From: Laceyella sacchari
Lineage (GTDB): Bacteria; Bacillota; Bacilli; Thermoactinomycetales; Thermoactinomycetaceae
Direction: 5' to 3'
Length of the DNA stretch: 64,000 nt
Assembly: GCF_004343255.1 (NCBI RefSeq)
Contig: NZ_SMDD01000001.1
Span: 1,133,284-1,197,283 of the forward strand
This document shows positions 26,177-35,426 of the stretch, in pieces (the first letter of the stretch is position 1; the number at the start of each line of letters is the position of its first letter). Below the pieces are notes generated by a model that saw nothing but the letters and a program-made list of their open reading frames with translations, made no database searches and had not been told where the DNA came from. The position numbers and the translations under genes are program-made.

Positions 26177-27445
26177 ATGCGCAAATGGTGGCCAAGCTTG
26201 TTGGCTGTTGTCCTGATTTTGGTGGCTGCGTTGACCGGTTGTTCGCAAAGTGCTGACAACGGCAAGATTAAATTGCGGGTTGTGACGATGTTCGGTGGTA
26301 CAGATCCGGCCAAGAAAGCATATGAGCAAGCATTAAAAGATTTTATGAAAGCGCATCCAGATGTCGAAATTGTCGATGAATCGATGACGGCCACAGGAGA
26401 TGATTTTCGAACGAAAGTAAAAACCGATTTCGCTTCAGGCAATGAACCTGATGTGACGTTTTTCTTCACCGGAGCGGAAGCCGAACCAATCATCCAATCC
26501 GGTGCGGTGGTGCCATATGAGGAAATCTTCGCCAAAGATAAAGCCTGGAGTGATGCCTTTTCCGACAACGTTAAACAACAAGTGAAAGCGAAAGACGGCA
26601 AAATCTACGCTGTTCCGATTACCGGTTTTTATGAAGGATTGTTTGTCAACAAAAGTTTATTTAAAAAATACGGACTGGAGCTACCGACGGATTGGGAGAA
26701 ATTCACCAAAGCCGTCGAAACATTCTCTGAAAACGGAATCATTCCAATCGCTGGTTCATTGGAAGAGTCATATTACTTGATTGAACATTTCATTCTCTCC
26801 GCAGGTGGTCCGGCGGGTCACAACAGCAAATTTGACCATGGTATCCAGCCCTCTTGGGCTCAAGGGTTGGAAAAAATTAAAGAAGTGTATGACATGGGCG
26901 GTTTTCCAAAAGATGCGCTGACCATCAAAGATGCGCAAGCGCAAGAGCTGTTCAAGAACAAGCAAGCGGCCATGATCGTCAATGGGTCTTGGATTTTGGG
27001 GGGATTGACGGATAAAGAAGATGTTGAGGTGATCCCGTTCCCGGTAATGCCGGGGGGTAAAGCGAATCCGAAGGACTTGGTGGCGGGATATACGTCAGGC
27101 TTTTATCTAAGCAAGAAGTCCTATGAAGACAAAGACAAAAAAGGATTGGCGTTGGAATTGATCAAGTATCTCACTTCCAAAGAGATGGTGAAGAAATTCG
27201 CTGAGGCTAATGGGGGTGTGCCGGCGGTAGACGTCAAGGTAGAGGGTTTGCCGACTGTTTTCCAACAAGGTCACCAGATGGTGCAGGAAGCTCATTCCCT
27301 CTCACTGCCCATCGACGCGCAAATCTCAGCTGAAGCGTTTAACGAAATAAGAAAAGGCGTCCCCCACATCGTGCAAGGAAAGAAAACGGCTCAGGAAGTG
27401 TTGCAGGCCGCTCAGAAAATAGAGCAAGAAAAAATGCCAAAGTAA
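26177..27445 (+). CDS. Sugar ABC transporter substrate-binding lipoprotein
   Basis: 422 residues from the ATG at 26177 (MRKWWPSLL), downstream of a GAGGTTGGTG site. Signal peptide and lipobox LTGC anchor it outside the membrane. The body is a family 1 (MalE-like) solute-binding protein: VTMFGGTDPAKKAYE, YAVPITGFYEGLFVNKSLFKKYG and KNKQAAMIVNGSWILGG. The nag context and DasA-like layout suggest GlcNAc or chito-oligosaccharides as ligand. That is inference. Confidence 0.93.
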   Translation: MRKWWPSLLAVVLILVAALTGCSQSADNGKIKLRVVTMFGGTDPAKKAYEQALKDFMKAHPDVEIVDESMTATGDDFRTKVKTDFASGNEPDVTFFFTGAEAEPIIQSGAVVPYEEIFAKDKAWSDAFSDNVKQQVKAKDGKIYAVPITGFYEGLFVNKSLFKKYGLELPTDWEKFTKAVETFSENGIIPIAGSLEESYYLIEHFILSAGGPAGHNSKFDHGIQPSWAQGLEKIKEVYDMGGFPKDALTIKDAQAQELFKNKQAAMIVNGSWILGGLTDKEDVEVIPFPVMPGGKANPKDLVAGYTSGFYLSKKSYEDKDKKGLALELIKYLTSKEMVKKFAEANGGVPAVDVKVEGLPTVFQQGHQMVQEAHSLSLPIDAQISAEAFNEIRKGVPHIVQGKKTAQEVLQAAQKIEQEKMPK

Positions 27446-27516
27446 TATTCATGGACGAAAGCGGCTGTTTTGCATGATGCAAGGCTGCCGCTTTTGCCAA
27501 AGAAAGGAGTTGTCCC

Positions 27517-28383
27517 ATGCATAAGGGTGATCGTGGAGTCATCTTTTTTTTCCTTCTTCCCGCTGTCTTGTTGACGGGCGTGTTTTTGTACTATCCGTTC
27601 ATTCACAGTATCATTAAGAGTTTTTATTATTCAGATGGCATGTTTATCAACCGCTTTGTGGGCATAGAAAACTATATTCGCTTGGCACAGGATGAAGTCG
27701 TGAAGATCGCCACACTCAACACATTGGAAATAATGTTGTACGCGGTGATTTTTCAGGTGGGGTTAGGGATTGTGCTGGCCCTTTTAGTAGACTCGATTCG
27801 ATTTGGCAAGAATTTTTTTCGGTCGGTCTTCTTTTTTCCTGTCGCCATCTCGGCAACAGCGATCGGATTGATGTTTACCCTCTTCTATAATTATGACAAT
27901 GGTATGTTGAATCAATTGCTTGTGCGCTTCGGTTTTGAAAAGGTAGTCTGGATGACTGAAGAAACTTCTTTGGTGGCGGTGGCTGTGCCCGTCATTTGGC
28001 AGTATGTAGGGTTTTACTTTGTCATTATACTGACGGCGATTTCCAAAATCCCTGATGATTTTTATGAGGCTGCGCAGTTGGAGGGGATCACCGGATTTCA
28101 AAAGACGATTCACATCACTCTCCCCCTGATTTGGGGTGATGTAAAAACATCCATCCTGCTCGCAATCACGGGAGCGTTGAAAGTGTTTGAACTGGTGTAT
28201 GTCATCAGTTCCGGCGGCCCGGCGAACTCTTCTGAGGTGTTGGGCACCTATATGTACCAAAAAACGTTTACGGGCCAAGCTTTTGGTTATGGAGCGACGA
28301 TCGCTGTCTGGATTGTGATATTGGGTCTTTTGTTTTCCGTTATCGCCAATCGCCTACTTAAGAAAGAGGAGATCACTTATTGA
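27517..28383 (+). CDS. Sugar ABC transporter permease (MalF type)
   Basis: 288 residues with six membrane helices and the EAA loop EAAQLEGITGFQKTIHITLP, which contacts the ATPase. AAAGGAG lies 7 nt before the ATG. Second gene of the ABC operon, directly followed by its partner permease. Confidence 0.93.
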   Translation: MHKGDRGVIFFFLLPAVLLTGVFLYYPFIHSIIKSFYYSDGMFINRFVGIENYIRLAQDEVVKIATLNTLEIMLYAVIFQVGLGIVLALLVDSIRFGKNFFRSVFFFPVAISATAIGLMFTLFYNYDNGMLNQLLVRFGFEKVVWMTEETSLVAVAVPVIWQYVGFYFVIILTAISKIPDDFYEAAQLEGITGFQKTIHITLPLIWGDVKTSILLAITGALKVFELVYVISSGGPANSSEVLGTYMYQKTFTGQAFGYGATIAVWIVILGLLFSVIANRLLKKEEITY

Positions 28384-28401
28384 GATCGGGAAGGAAATGA
28401 G

Positions 28402-29277
28402 GTGGGAAAGTTGAAACAACTTACCATATATGAAAAAATGACGCTTGCTTTGTTCCGGGGAAAAATCACCAAGATGGTAACATTCATTTGTTTGGGGCTT
28501 TGGTCATTGACCACGATTTATCCGCTGTTCTGGGTGGTCAACAACTCTTTGAAGCCCTCGCACCAAGTGATCAATAACTCGTTTTCTGTCGCTACAAATC
28601 CTACCTTTGCCAATTATTTAAATGCCTTTGAACAGGTGGATATCGGTCGAAGTTATCTGAACAGTTTTATTATGTCCGGGGGGACAGTGCTTTTGACGCT
28701 GTTGGTCGGCGGGTTGGCGGCATATGTTTTGGCGCGCTTCCGCTTTCGTTTGCGGGGACTGCTGCAAACCGTATTGGTGGCTAGTTTGCTTATTCCAGCG
28801 TTCGCCACTGTGGTGCCGGTGTTTGGGATGTTGAAAGACTTGCAGTTGCTCAATACGTATTGGGCCTTGATCATCCCACATACCGCCGGATTTTTGCCAT
28901 TTACCATTTTGGTTTTGTCTTCATATATGGCAACGATCCCGAAGGATTTGGAAGAAGCGGCTATCATGGATGGATGCAGCCGTTTTGCTATTTTTTGGCG
29001 CATCATGCTACCTGTGTCACGACCAGCGTTCATCACCGCGAGCATTTTTGTGTTCCTGTGGTCGTATAATGATTTGTTTTCAGCTTTGATTTTCGTTCCG
29101 CAGGAAGATGTGCGTCCCATCAACGTGCTCTTGACGACGGTCAGTTCGCAATATGGGACCGATTACGGATTGTTGGCAGCGGCGGTGACCTTGACTTTGA
29201 TTCCGGTCATCATCCTGTACAGCGTAGCCCAGAAATATGTAATCAAAGGTTTGACCTCAGGGGCTGTGAAAGGATAA
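28402..29277 (+). CDS. Sugar ABC transporter permease (MalG type)
   Basis: 291 residues from the GTG at 28402. A TTG at 28411 after AGGTGG is an equally good start. Six membrane helices and the EAA loop EEAAIMDGCSRFAIFWRIMLP are present. No ATPase gene follows. As with DasABC and similar importers, a shared MsmX/MsiK-type ATPase encoded elsewhere would energise it. Confidence 0.92.
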   Translation: MGKLKQLTIYEKMTLALFRGKITKMVTFICLGLWSLTTIYPLFWVVNNSLKPSHQVINNSFSVATNPTFANYLNAFEQVDIGRSYLNSFIMSGGTVLLTLLVGGLAAYVLARFRFRLRGLLQTVLVASLLIPAFATVVPVFGMLKDLQLLNTYWALIIPHTAGFLPFTILVLSSYMATIPKDLEEAAIMDGCSRFAIFWRIMLPVSRPAFITASIFVFLWSYNDLFSALIFVPQEDVRPINVLLTTVSSQYGTDYGLLAAAVTLTLIPVIILYSVAQKYVIKGLTSGAVKG

Positions 29278-29289
29278 GGGGGAGTTTGC

Positions 29290-30870
29290 ATGCTCAGTCA
29301 AATGGAAGAGCGATTGACATCACTGAGTTTGGAACAAAAAATCGGCCAGTTGTTGGTCGGGCAAGCGGAGGGGACCGCCTTGAGCGAGTCCTTCCGCCGT
29401 TTCATTGAGAGGGTTCCACTCGCGGGTTATCGCATTAACGGGCCGAATATCGAACATCCGGCTCAGGTGAAGAAGTTGACGAGTGACATACAGCAAGCTT
29501 ATACAGCCTCTGGATTAGATTTGCCTGTGATCTTTGCATGCGACCAAGAAGGTGGCGTTTTGAGTGTGTTTGGTGATTGTGTTACCGAATTTCCCGGGAG
29601 CATGGCTTTGGGTGCGACTGGTTCGATAGAACTGACTGAACTTCAGGCTCAACAAGTCGGTTGGGAGTTGGCGGATATGGGAATAAATCACTTGTTGGCA
29701 CCGGTTGCCGACCTCAATCTGGAGAAAACCAATCCAGTCATAGGGGTGAGGGCGTTTGGGGATGATCCTGCACAGGTTGCCAGCCATTGCTTTCATTTTA
29801 GCCTCGGAGCCAATCGCGGTGGAGTGGCGGTCTGCGCCAAGCATTTTCCGGGACATGGCAACACGGTGACCGATACGCACGTTGGATTGGCGGTCAACCA
29901 CGCCGCTGAAGAGGTGTTGAGACAAACAGAATACGTGCCATTTAAGAAGTTGGTGGACGGTGGGATCGATTCTGTGATGGTGTCACATGTGGTTTGTTCT
30001 GCCTGCAGTTCCTTGCCGGCCAGTCTGTCTGAAGAAGTAATCAGTGGATTGTTGCGCCAAGAGATGGGCTATGATGGATTGGTTATCTCTGACGACTTGG
30101 CCATGGGTGCGGTGCGCAATTTGTATTCTGCGGGTGAGGCTGTTTTGCGTTTTATTTTGGCGGGCGGCGATATCGCTTTCATTCATGACAGCCGTGACTC
30201 GGTTGAGGAAGCTTTTTACCGATTGATGCAAGCGGTTGAGCAAGGTGAATTGACGGAAGAGCGCATTAATACCTCCTTGAAACGGATTTTGCGGTTCAAG
30301 CAAAAAATCGCCGCCTACCAACAGAGCAGAAAGTTGCCGCCGATCAGCGGCGAGGAGTTGGCCCGCCAGATCGCTGAGCATTCAATCACGCTTGTGCGCG
30401 ACCCGCGCCGCCTTCTGCCCCTGTCTCCTGACATGAAGCTGTTGGTAATCTCCCCCCGGTTAAGCAATTTGTCGGAAGCGGATACATCCAGCCAGCAGGA
30501 ATTGAAGTTGGCCGCTTATGTCAAGCAGGCTTTTCCACACACCGTCTGTGTAGAATTGGCGCCGGATGAAGCGGAACAGGCGTTGGCTGAATTGAGGCTC
30601 CAAGCGGCCAAAGCAGACGTCATCTTGCAAGGGACGGTCAATGCTTACCGCTTCCCTGAGCAGATCGCAGTGATGAAAGAACTTGCGAAGATGCGTCCCC
30701 TTATTGCAATCATGTTGCGTGACCCTTATGATAGTGAGTTGATACCGCATGATGTGACGACCTTGGCCACTTACGCCGCAACCAAGCAACAGCTGGCCAC
30801 ATTGGTTCGTCAGCTCTTGGGGGAAGTTGCATGCATGGGGGGCGTGCCGGTGCGGTTGGCCCGACCATGA
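29290..30870 (+). CDS. nagZ: Glycoside hydrolase family 3 beta-N-acetylglucosaminidase
   Basis: 526 residues without signal peptide, so cytosolic. The NagZ signature KHFPGHGNTVTDTH supplies the catalytic Asp-His dyad, and ISDDLAMGA carries the nucleophile aspartate. After the TIM barrel (to about residue 345) a C-terminal domain of about 180 residues is present, as in Bacillus-type NagZ/YbbD. It would cleave imported GlcNAc-containing disaccharides and feed NagA/NagB. A cell-wall recycling substrate (GlcNAc-MurNAc) is also possible. Confidence 0.92.
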   Translation: MLSQMEERLTSLSLEQKIGQLLVGQAEGTALSESFRRFIERVPLAGYRINGPNIEHPAQVKKLTSDIQQAYTASGLDLPVIFACDQEGGVLSVFGDCVTEFPGSMALGATGSIELTELQAQQVGWELADMGINHLLAPVADLNLEKTNPVIGVRAFGDDPAQVASHCFHFSLGANRGGVAVCAKHFPGHGNTVTDTHVGLAVNHAAEEVLRQTEYVPFKKLVDGGIDSVMVSHVVCSACSSLPASLSEEVISGLLRQEMGYDGLVISDDLAMGAVRNLYSAGEAVLRFILAGGDIAFIHDSRDSVEEAFYRLMQAVEQGELTEERINTSLKRILRFKQKIAAYQQSRKLPPISGEELARQIAEHSITLVRDPRRLLPLSPDMKLLVISPRLSNLSEADTSSQQELKLAAYVKQAFPHTVCVELAPDEAEQALAELRLQAAKADVILQGTVNAYRFPEQIAVMKELAKMRPLIAIMLRDPYDSELIPHDVTTLATYAATKQQLATLVRQLLGEVACMGGVPVRLARP

Positions 30871-30887
30871 TAAAGAAGGAAGGAAGA

Positions 30888-31640
30888 ATGGTGAAGAATC
30901 AGAGGATGCGCAAGGTGTTGAAAAACAGTCCGGTGCCTTTGTATTACCAGCTGAAAGAAATCATTCAGGAAATGATAGATAATGATCAGCTGAAGCCAGG
31001 CGACGCAATTCCCCCTGAACGGGAATTGTGCGAAATCCATCAAATCAGCCGCATGACGGCTCGCAAAGCCATTATCGCCTTGGTTAACGAAGGGGTGTTG
31101 TACAGGGAGCAGGGGAAAGGAACCTTTGTGGCCGAGCCGAAGCCGAAACATTTGATTACGCGTCTGAAAGGTTTTACCGAAGAGATGGAAGAACAGGGCT
31201 TGTCGGTAGAAACGCGGATGCTTAACTTCTCTGTCATGGATGCGACGCTCAATTTGAAACGAAATTTACGGATGCCTCCGGACCGTGAGCAGGTCGTGGA
31301 AGTGAAGCGATTGAGAATCGTTGACGGAGAGCCTTTGGCGTTGGAAACAGTCTGGCTTGATGAGCAAAAAGTGCCTGGATTGAGCCAAGAGATGTTAGAA
31401 GGGCAATCATTGTATACGGTGTTGAGGGATCATTATCAGTATCAACCGATGTACGCTAGACAGACGATTGAACCTGTGCTGACAGATGAATATGAGAGCC
31501 AGCTACTGGGGTTACCAAACAACTCGTTGGCGATTTTGTTTCAGCGCACAACGTACATGGGGCAAGACCAAGTGATGGAGTATACGCGGTGTATTTATCG
31601 GACTGACCGTTATAAGTATGAGATTTTCCTGCAACCATAA
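30888..31640 (+). CDS. nagR: GntR/HutC-family repressor with UTRA domain
   Basis: 250 residues: an N-terminal winged helix (VPLYYQLKEIIQEMIDN, PPERELCEIHQISRMTARKA) and a C-terminal UTRA ligand domain ending YTRCIYRTDRYKYEIFL. The ATG at 30888 lies after AAGGAAGGAAG. An open frame further upstream overlaps nagZ and is not favoured. NagR/DasR proteins bind dre sites and release on glucosamine-6-P or GlcNAc-6-P. Two dre-like sites in this window lie before nagA and before the ABC operon, which supports the assignment. Confidence 0.9.
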   Translation: MVKNQRMRKVLKNSPVPLYYQLKEIIQEMIDNDQLKPGDAIPPERELCEIHQISRMTARKAIIALVNEGVLYREQGKGTFVAEPKPKHLITRLKGFTEEMEEQGLSVETRMLNFSVMDATLNLKRNLRMPPDREQVVEVKRLRIVDGEPLALETVWLDEQKVPGLSQEMLEGQSLYTVLRDHYQYQPMYARQTIEPVLTDEYESQLLGLPNNSLAILFQRTTYMGQDQVMEYTRCIYRTDRYKYEIFLQP

Positions 31641-31648
31641 TGACAGGG

Positions 31649-31684
31649 AAGAAGGGTGATCGAACGGATCACTCTTCTTTTTTT
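31649..31684 (+). terminator. Terminator of the amino-sugar operon
   Basis: AAGAAGGGTGATC/GATCACTCTTCTT with a 5-nt loop and a T-run ends the nagR transcript. Confidence 0.9.
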
Positions 31685-31826
31685 ATGGGATGCTGTCAAA
31701 GTATTTATTTCAATAGGTTGAATGTTTATGTTAAAATATGAGTGAACATTTGTAATTTTAAACCTTTTACATAACGAAAGTATATGTTTGTATCTCGATT
31801 TGGAATGCAGAAAGTGGTGAAAAATC

Positions 31827-33056
31827 ATGAAACAAAATCGCTCTTTTCATTGCCTTTGGGTTGGGCAGTCCATGGCCAACTTGGGGGACTCATTTTTTAT
31901 TTTAGCGATGGTGACGTTGATTTATCAAATGACCGGTTTGACGTTGGTCGCTGCTTTGTTTCCTCTGTTCAGGGTGATTGCTGTTTCGATGAGTGGCACG
32001 GTCGCACCGCTATTGTTTGGACGGTTTCATTTGCAGCGCATTTTGTTTATTTCTCAAGCCTCCCAGACGGTGTTGTTGGCGGTGGTAGTCGCCCTTGTTT
32101 TTGTGGGCGGCAAGATTGAAGGTATGGTTCCTCTTTTGTTGGTGTTAACGTTTGTCATCTCTTTTTTGGATGGCTGGACGACTCCGACGCGAAATGCACT
32201 GGTGCCCAGACTGGTGGAGGATGGGGAGTTGGTGGAAGCCAACAGTTTGCTCAGCACGATGGATCAGATCGCCCTTTTGACGGGGTGGTCGGTTGGTGGT
32301 GGGATTTTATCGGTGATGAGCGAGGCGGAGTTGTTGTCATTAACTTGGATTTTGTTTGCAGTCTCTACGGTTTCCACGTTGTTCATCAAGGATCGCTCCA
32401 AAGTTGAGCCCAAACGTTCAAGCGGACGCTGGAATCAGATCAAAAGCGGGTGGGTAAATATTTGGAATAGTCCCGCTGTTAGAATTGTTACTGCGATTGA
32501 CTTGCTAATCGTGTTGGGGGCGGGGATCTGGACGGGTGCGGTCATCTTGGTCTTTGTCAATCAAGTTCTTCACAAAGGGGCATTCTGGTGGGGGATTATC
32601 AACACCGGTTACTTTGCTGGAACGATGGTCGCCGGCTTTGTGATTCTTTCCATATCAAAGTGGGTGTCGAAGCATATTGTCGCCAGTATGGCCATTGGTT
32701 TGACGGGAATGGTTTTGTTCACCTTTAGTTTTTCATTTACAACTTTGCCATGGTTAGCGCTTACACTTATCACGCTGTTAGGGCCTATGTTTCAAATTCG
32801 GCGCGTCGCCCAGCAAACCATCTTGCAACGCAACACAACCAATGAAACTTATCCTGAAATTGCATCTGCCCATTATACCATGCTAAACATTTTATATGCC
32901 GTTTCGGTCTTGCTGATGGGGTATGTCACAGATGTGTTGGGGGTGCGTTATGTATATTGGATCACAACCGTCTTTTATATCTTGTGCTTGATTCTTATTC
33001 CCCAATTGCACCGGCTGATTAAAGCTCAACCACAAAGTAGCAAAGAGAGTAGGTAA
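31827..33056 (+). CDS. MFS transporter
   Basis: 409 residues with about 12 membrane helices, of the MFS_3 (EntS-like) group: GQSMANLGDSFFILAMVTLIYQMTG in TM1, the SFLDGWTTPTRNALVPRLV loop and a central cytosolic basic loop (KDRSKVEPKRSSG). Export of a drug or small metabolite is the usual role. No neighbouring gene points to a substrate. Confidence 0.88.
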   Translation: MKQNRSFHCLWVGQSMANLGDSFFILAMVTLIYQMTGLTLVAALFPLFRVIAVSMSGTVAPLLFGRFHLQRILFISQASQTVLLAVVVALVFVGGKIEGMVPLLLVLTFVISFLDGWTTPTRNALVPRLVEDGELVEANSLLSTMDQIALLTGWSVGGGILSVMSEAELLSLTWILFAVSTVSTLFIKDRSKVEPKRSSGRWNQIKSGWVNIWNSPAVRIVTAIDLLIVLGAGIWTGAVILVFVNQVLHKGAFWWGIINTGYFAGTMVAGFVILSISKWVSKHIVASMAIGLTGMVLFTFSFSFTTLPWLALTLITLLGPMFQIRRVAQQTILQRNTTNETYPEIASAHYTMLNILYAVSVLLMGYVTDVLGVRYVYWITTVFYILCLILIPQLHRLIKAQPQSSKESR

Positions 33057-33124
33057 ATGCCGTCAAAGGTGGTATGATGAATAGGGAGAAATCTATCTAT
33101 AGGTATATTAAAGGGGGCAGACTT

Positions 33125-33607
33125 GTGACAGTATATCAATTTGAAGCGAAGTTAGCCAACGGTGAAGTGAAACAGTTGGACGCATACAAAGGGAAAGTAT
33201 TGTTGATTGTCAACACTGCGAGCAAATGTGGCTTTACACCACAGTACAAAGAATTGCAAGAACTGTACGAGCGATATAAAGACGCGGGGCTGGAGGTTTT
33301 GGCCTTCCCCTGCAATCAGTTCATGGAACAAGAGCCAGGGACGGATGAAGAAATTGTCGAGTTTTGTTCCCTTAATTACGGAGTGACGTTTCCCGTGTTT
33401 TCCAAAGTGGATGTGAACGGGGAACAGGCGCATCCGCTGTTCAAGTATCTTTGCAAAGAAGCGCCAGGCCTCATGGGTAGCAAAGCAGTCAAATGGAATT
33501 TCACCAAGTTTCTCGTCAATCGCCGGGGTGAGGTGGTTGAACGGTACGCGCCCAACACCAAACCGAGCGAATTGACTGATCGCATCGTTTCGCTGTTGGA
33601 AGAGTAA
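33125..33607 (+). CDS. Glutathione/thioredoxin peroxidase
   Basis: 160 residues started by GTG after AAAGGGGG. The reactive residue is cysteine 35 (NTASKCGFTPQY), followed by FPCNQF and WNFTKFLV, which together give the Cys-Gln-Trp-Asn site. Bacterial enzymes of this non-selenium type normally use thioredoxin as reductant and remove hydroperoxides. The in-frame ATG 51 bases upstream lacks a binding site. Confidence 0.93.
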   Translation: MTVYQFEAKLANGEVKQLDAYKGKVLLIVNTASKCGFTPQYKELQELYERYKDAGLEVLAFPCNQFMEQEPGTDEEIVEFCSLNYGVTFPVFSKVDVNGEQAHPLFKYLCKEAPGLMGSKAVKWNFTKFLVNRRGEVVERYAPNTKPSELTDRIVSLLEE

Positions 33608-33618
33608 GTTGCAATGAG

Positions 33619-33644
33619 AACAGCCAGCCTAAGTGCTGGCTGTT
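33619..33644 (+). terminator. Terminator of the peroxidase gene
   Basis: AACAGCCAGC/GCTGGCTGTT with a 6-nt loop, then TTGTT. Confidence 0.82.
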
Positions 33645-33721
33645 TGTTATCAGAAATTGGTTAGTGAATAGATTCACTCCGAATCTTCAGGAAGATCAGG
33701 TAGAATCCACGGAATCTTAGC

Positions 33722-33749
33722 CAGGCCCATTCTGTCTAGAATGGGCCTG
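33722..33749. terminator. Hairpin after the metzincin-CAP gene
   Basis: CAGGCCCATTCT/AGAATGGGCCTG, a 12-bp perfect stem with a 4-nt loop, lies 21 bp past the minus-strand stop codon. It lacks a clear T-run. Confidence 0.6.
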
Positions 33750-33770
33750 ATTAAATAAGATGGATTTGGT

Positions 33771-35088
33771 TTATCTTCTGATGAATTGTTGTGTCCAGTA
33801 AGTTCCATAAGCGCCGCCTTTGGCAAAACCAACGCCGATGGTCGTGTAATTGGGATTCAAGATGTTGCTACGATGTCCGGGGCTGTTCATCCAAGAATTC
33901 ATCACATCTTGCGGGGTTTGTTGTCCAGCAGCGATGTTTTCACCTGCATAGGTGTATTGGATACCAAACTTTCTCATCATGTCAAACGGTTTGGTGAGAG
34001 AAATAGTTGTTGTCTCTCATATCTTCTGATTTCAATCTGGCAACCTGAGACAATTTGGCATCCATCTGCAAAGGTTTATATCCTCTCCGTGTCCGTTCCT
34101 GGTTAACCAATTGAACGACTTGTGTTTCAAAGGAGGAAGGGTCAGAGGTTGGTACATCTGGTTTATTTGGTTTATTGTTGTTGTTATTTTGATCGTTTTG
34201 ATTATTTTGGTTATTTTGTCTATTTCCGTACCAGTATTTGTTGCGTTCGATGATTTGGTTGTGTTTTTGGTCCCAAATGTCCACCTGTGTCGTGTAATAA
34301 TAGTTCATGATGCATCTTTCATATTGAGGGCCGTGTAAGTCATGTGGCACACCGAAGTTATGGGACAGTTCGTGTTGAACAACATGCCAAATGGCATTGG
34401 GATGCATGTCCGCCGTTACGCTGACGGCACTTCCACCTGGGCCACCTGTGGGTTGCATATAAGCAATTCCACCATAATTGAAGTTAGGGTCTTTGGTAAA
34501 TCCGATGACAAAATCATAAACCCCTCTGTTTTTGTCACGGTCCAAATCTTGCAGAATTTGTTCCCCGTTGTACCCATCTGATTTCCACTCGAGATATCCT
34601 GAGATCTTAAAATCGACTTGATGATCGCGGATAAACGCATTGTCCGCTTTTTCCACAATCTCTTTCGTTCTGTTTTGCCAATCAGGGTAGGCTCTGCGGT
34701 ATTCTTCATCCGCCGCGATGACCGCGGTGACCACCCGGTTTTTGGATTTTACAGTTAAATTTGGTGTTTTAGCAATGTGTTTTTGCCCCACCACTTTTCC
34801 TTTTTCGTTAATCACTTTGGCAGTGGTGTCCTGTTCGATGACAGTAGGTTCATTGGTTGCTTTGGGAGTGTTTTTTGGTAGTGGGTCAGATACGATCTTT
34901 ACCTTACTACCAAGGGATACCACTTTTTCTGGTTGTGATACAGGTTTTGAGCCAAACCAACCCAAGATATGGTCAATCCATGACGTATCCTTGGCAGGAT
35001 TGACTCCGTCGGCATAAGCGGTGCCCATACTACCAAATAACAGGACAACGAGCATGATGATAGACAATATGCGAAGCTTTTTGGTCAC
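33771..35088 (-). pseudogene. Secreted metzincin protease fused to a CAP domain, frameshifted
   Basis: The first frame (35088-33982, 368 aa) has a signal peptide ending GTAYA, a pro-region, and a zinc metalloprotease domain with HELSHNFGVPHD (HExxHxxGxxHD) plus a Met-turn-like CIMNYYY. An Asn/Gln-rich linker follows, then the start of a CAP/SCP domain (VQLVNQERTRRGYKPL, NYFSH). That frame stops at 33982. The rest of the CAP domain (PFDMMRKFGI, AGENIAAGQ, SWMNSPGHRSNIL) continues in another frame to 33771. Only 4 nt remain where about 21 are expected between FSH and PFD, so a deletion of about 17 nt is likely. The protease part may still be made and secreted. Confidence 0.87.
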
Positions 35089-35365
35089 AAGACCACCCCC
35101 TGTGAAATAGTTTGGAATGGTAAGAAAAGAATCTCATTTGATACGTTTTGAATTATATAACACGGAATTGAAGTCTTCAATTATATGCTTGGATTTATAA
35201 TTTTTTATCATTTGTTTGTTATCTTGTTGTTATTATTTCCGGTTTATTGTTGGAGATTATAGGTGTAATTGGCATGGGGTTGATCTGTAATTCGTTAATA
35301 AATTTAATTTTATTTTTAATATACCAAGATCGAGGGGGTTGGGGGCGAGATTATTATGCTAAAAA
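35089..35365. promoter_or_regulatory. AT-rich region with promoter and palindrome for the metzincin gene
   Basis: On the minus strand, TTGAAG (35175-35180), 17 nt and TATAAT (35152-35157) form a promoter. A perfect inverted repeat AATTGAAG-T-CTTCAATT (35166-35182) overlaps the −35 and could be an operator. The remaining sequence up to 35365 is AT-rich with no supported gene. Confidence 0.6.
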
Positions 35366-35391
35366 GAGCCTGCTCATTTGAGAGCAGGCTC
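35366..35391 (-). terminator. Terminator of the O-methyltransferase gene
   Basis: GAGCCTGCTC/GAGCAGGCTC with a 6-nt loop, followed on the minus strand by T5. Confidence 0.88.
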
Positions 35392-35426
35392 ATTGGTGCG
35401 CAAAAAGAGTGATTTCTTAACTTACA

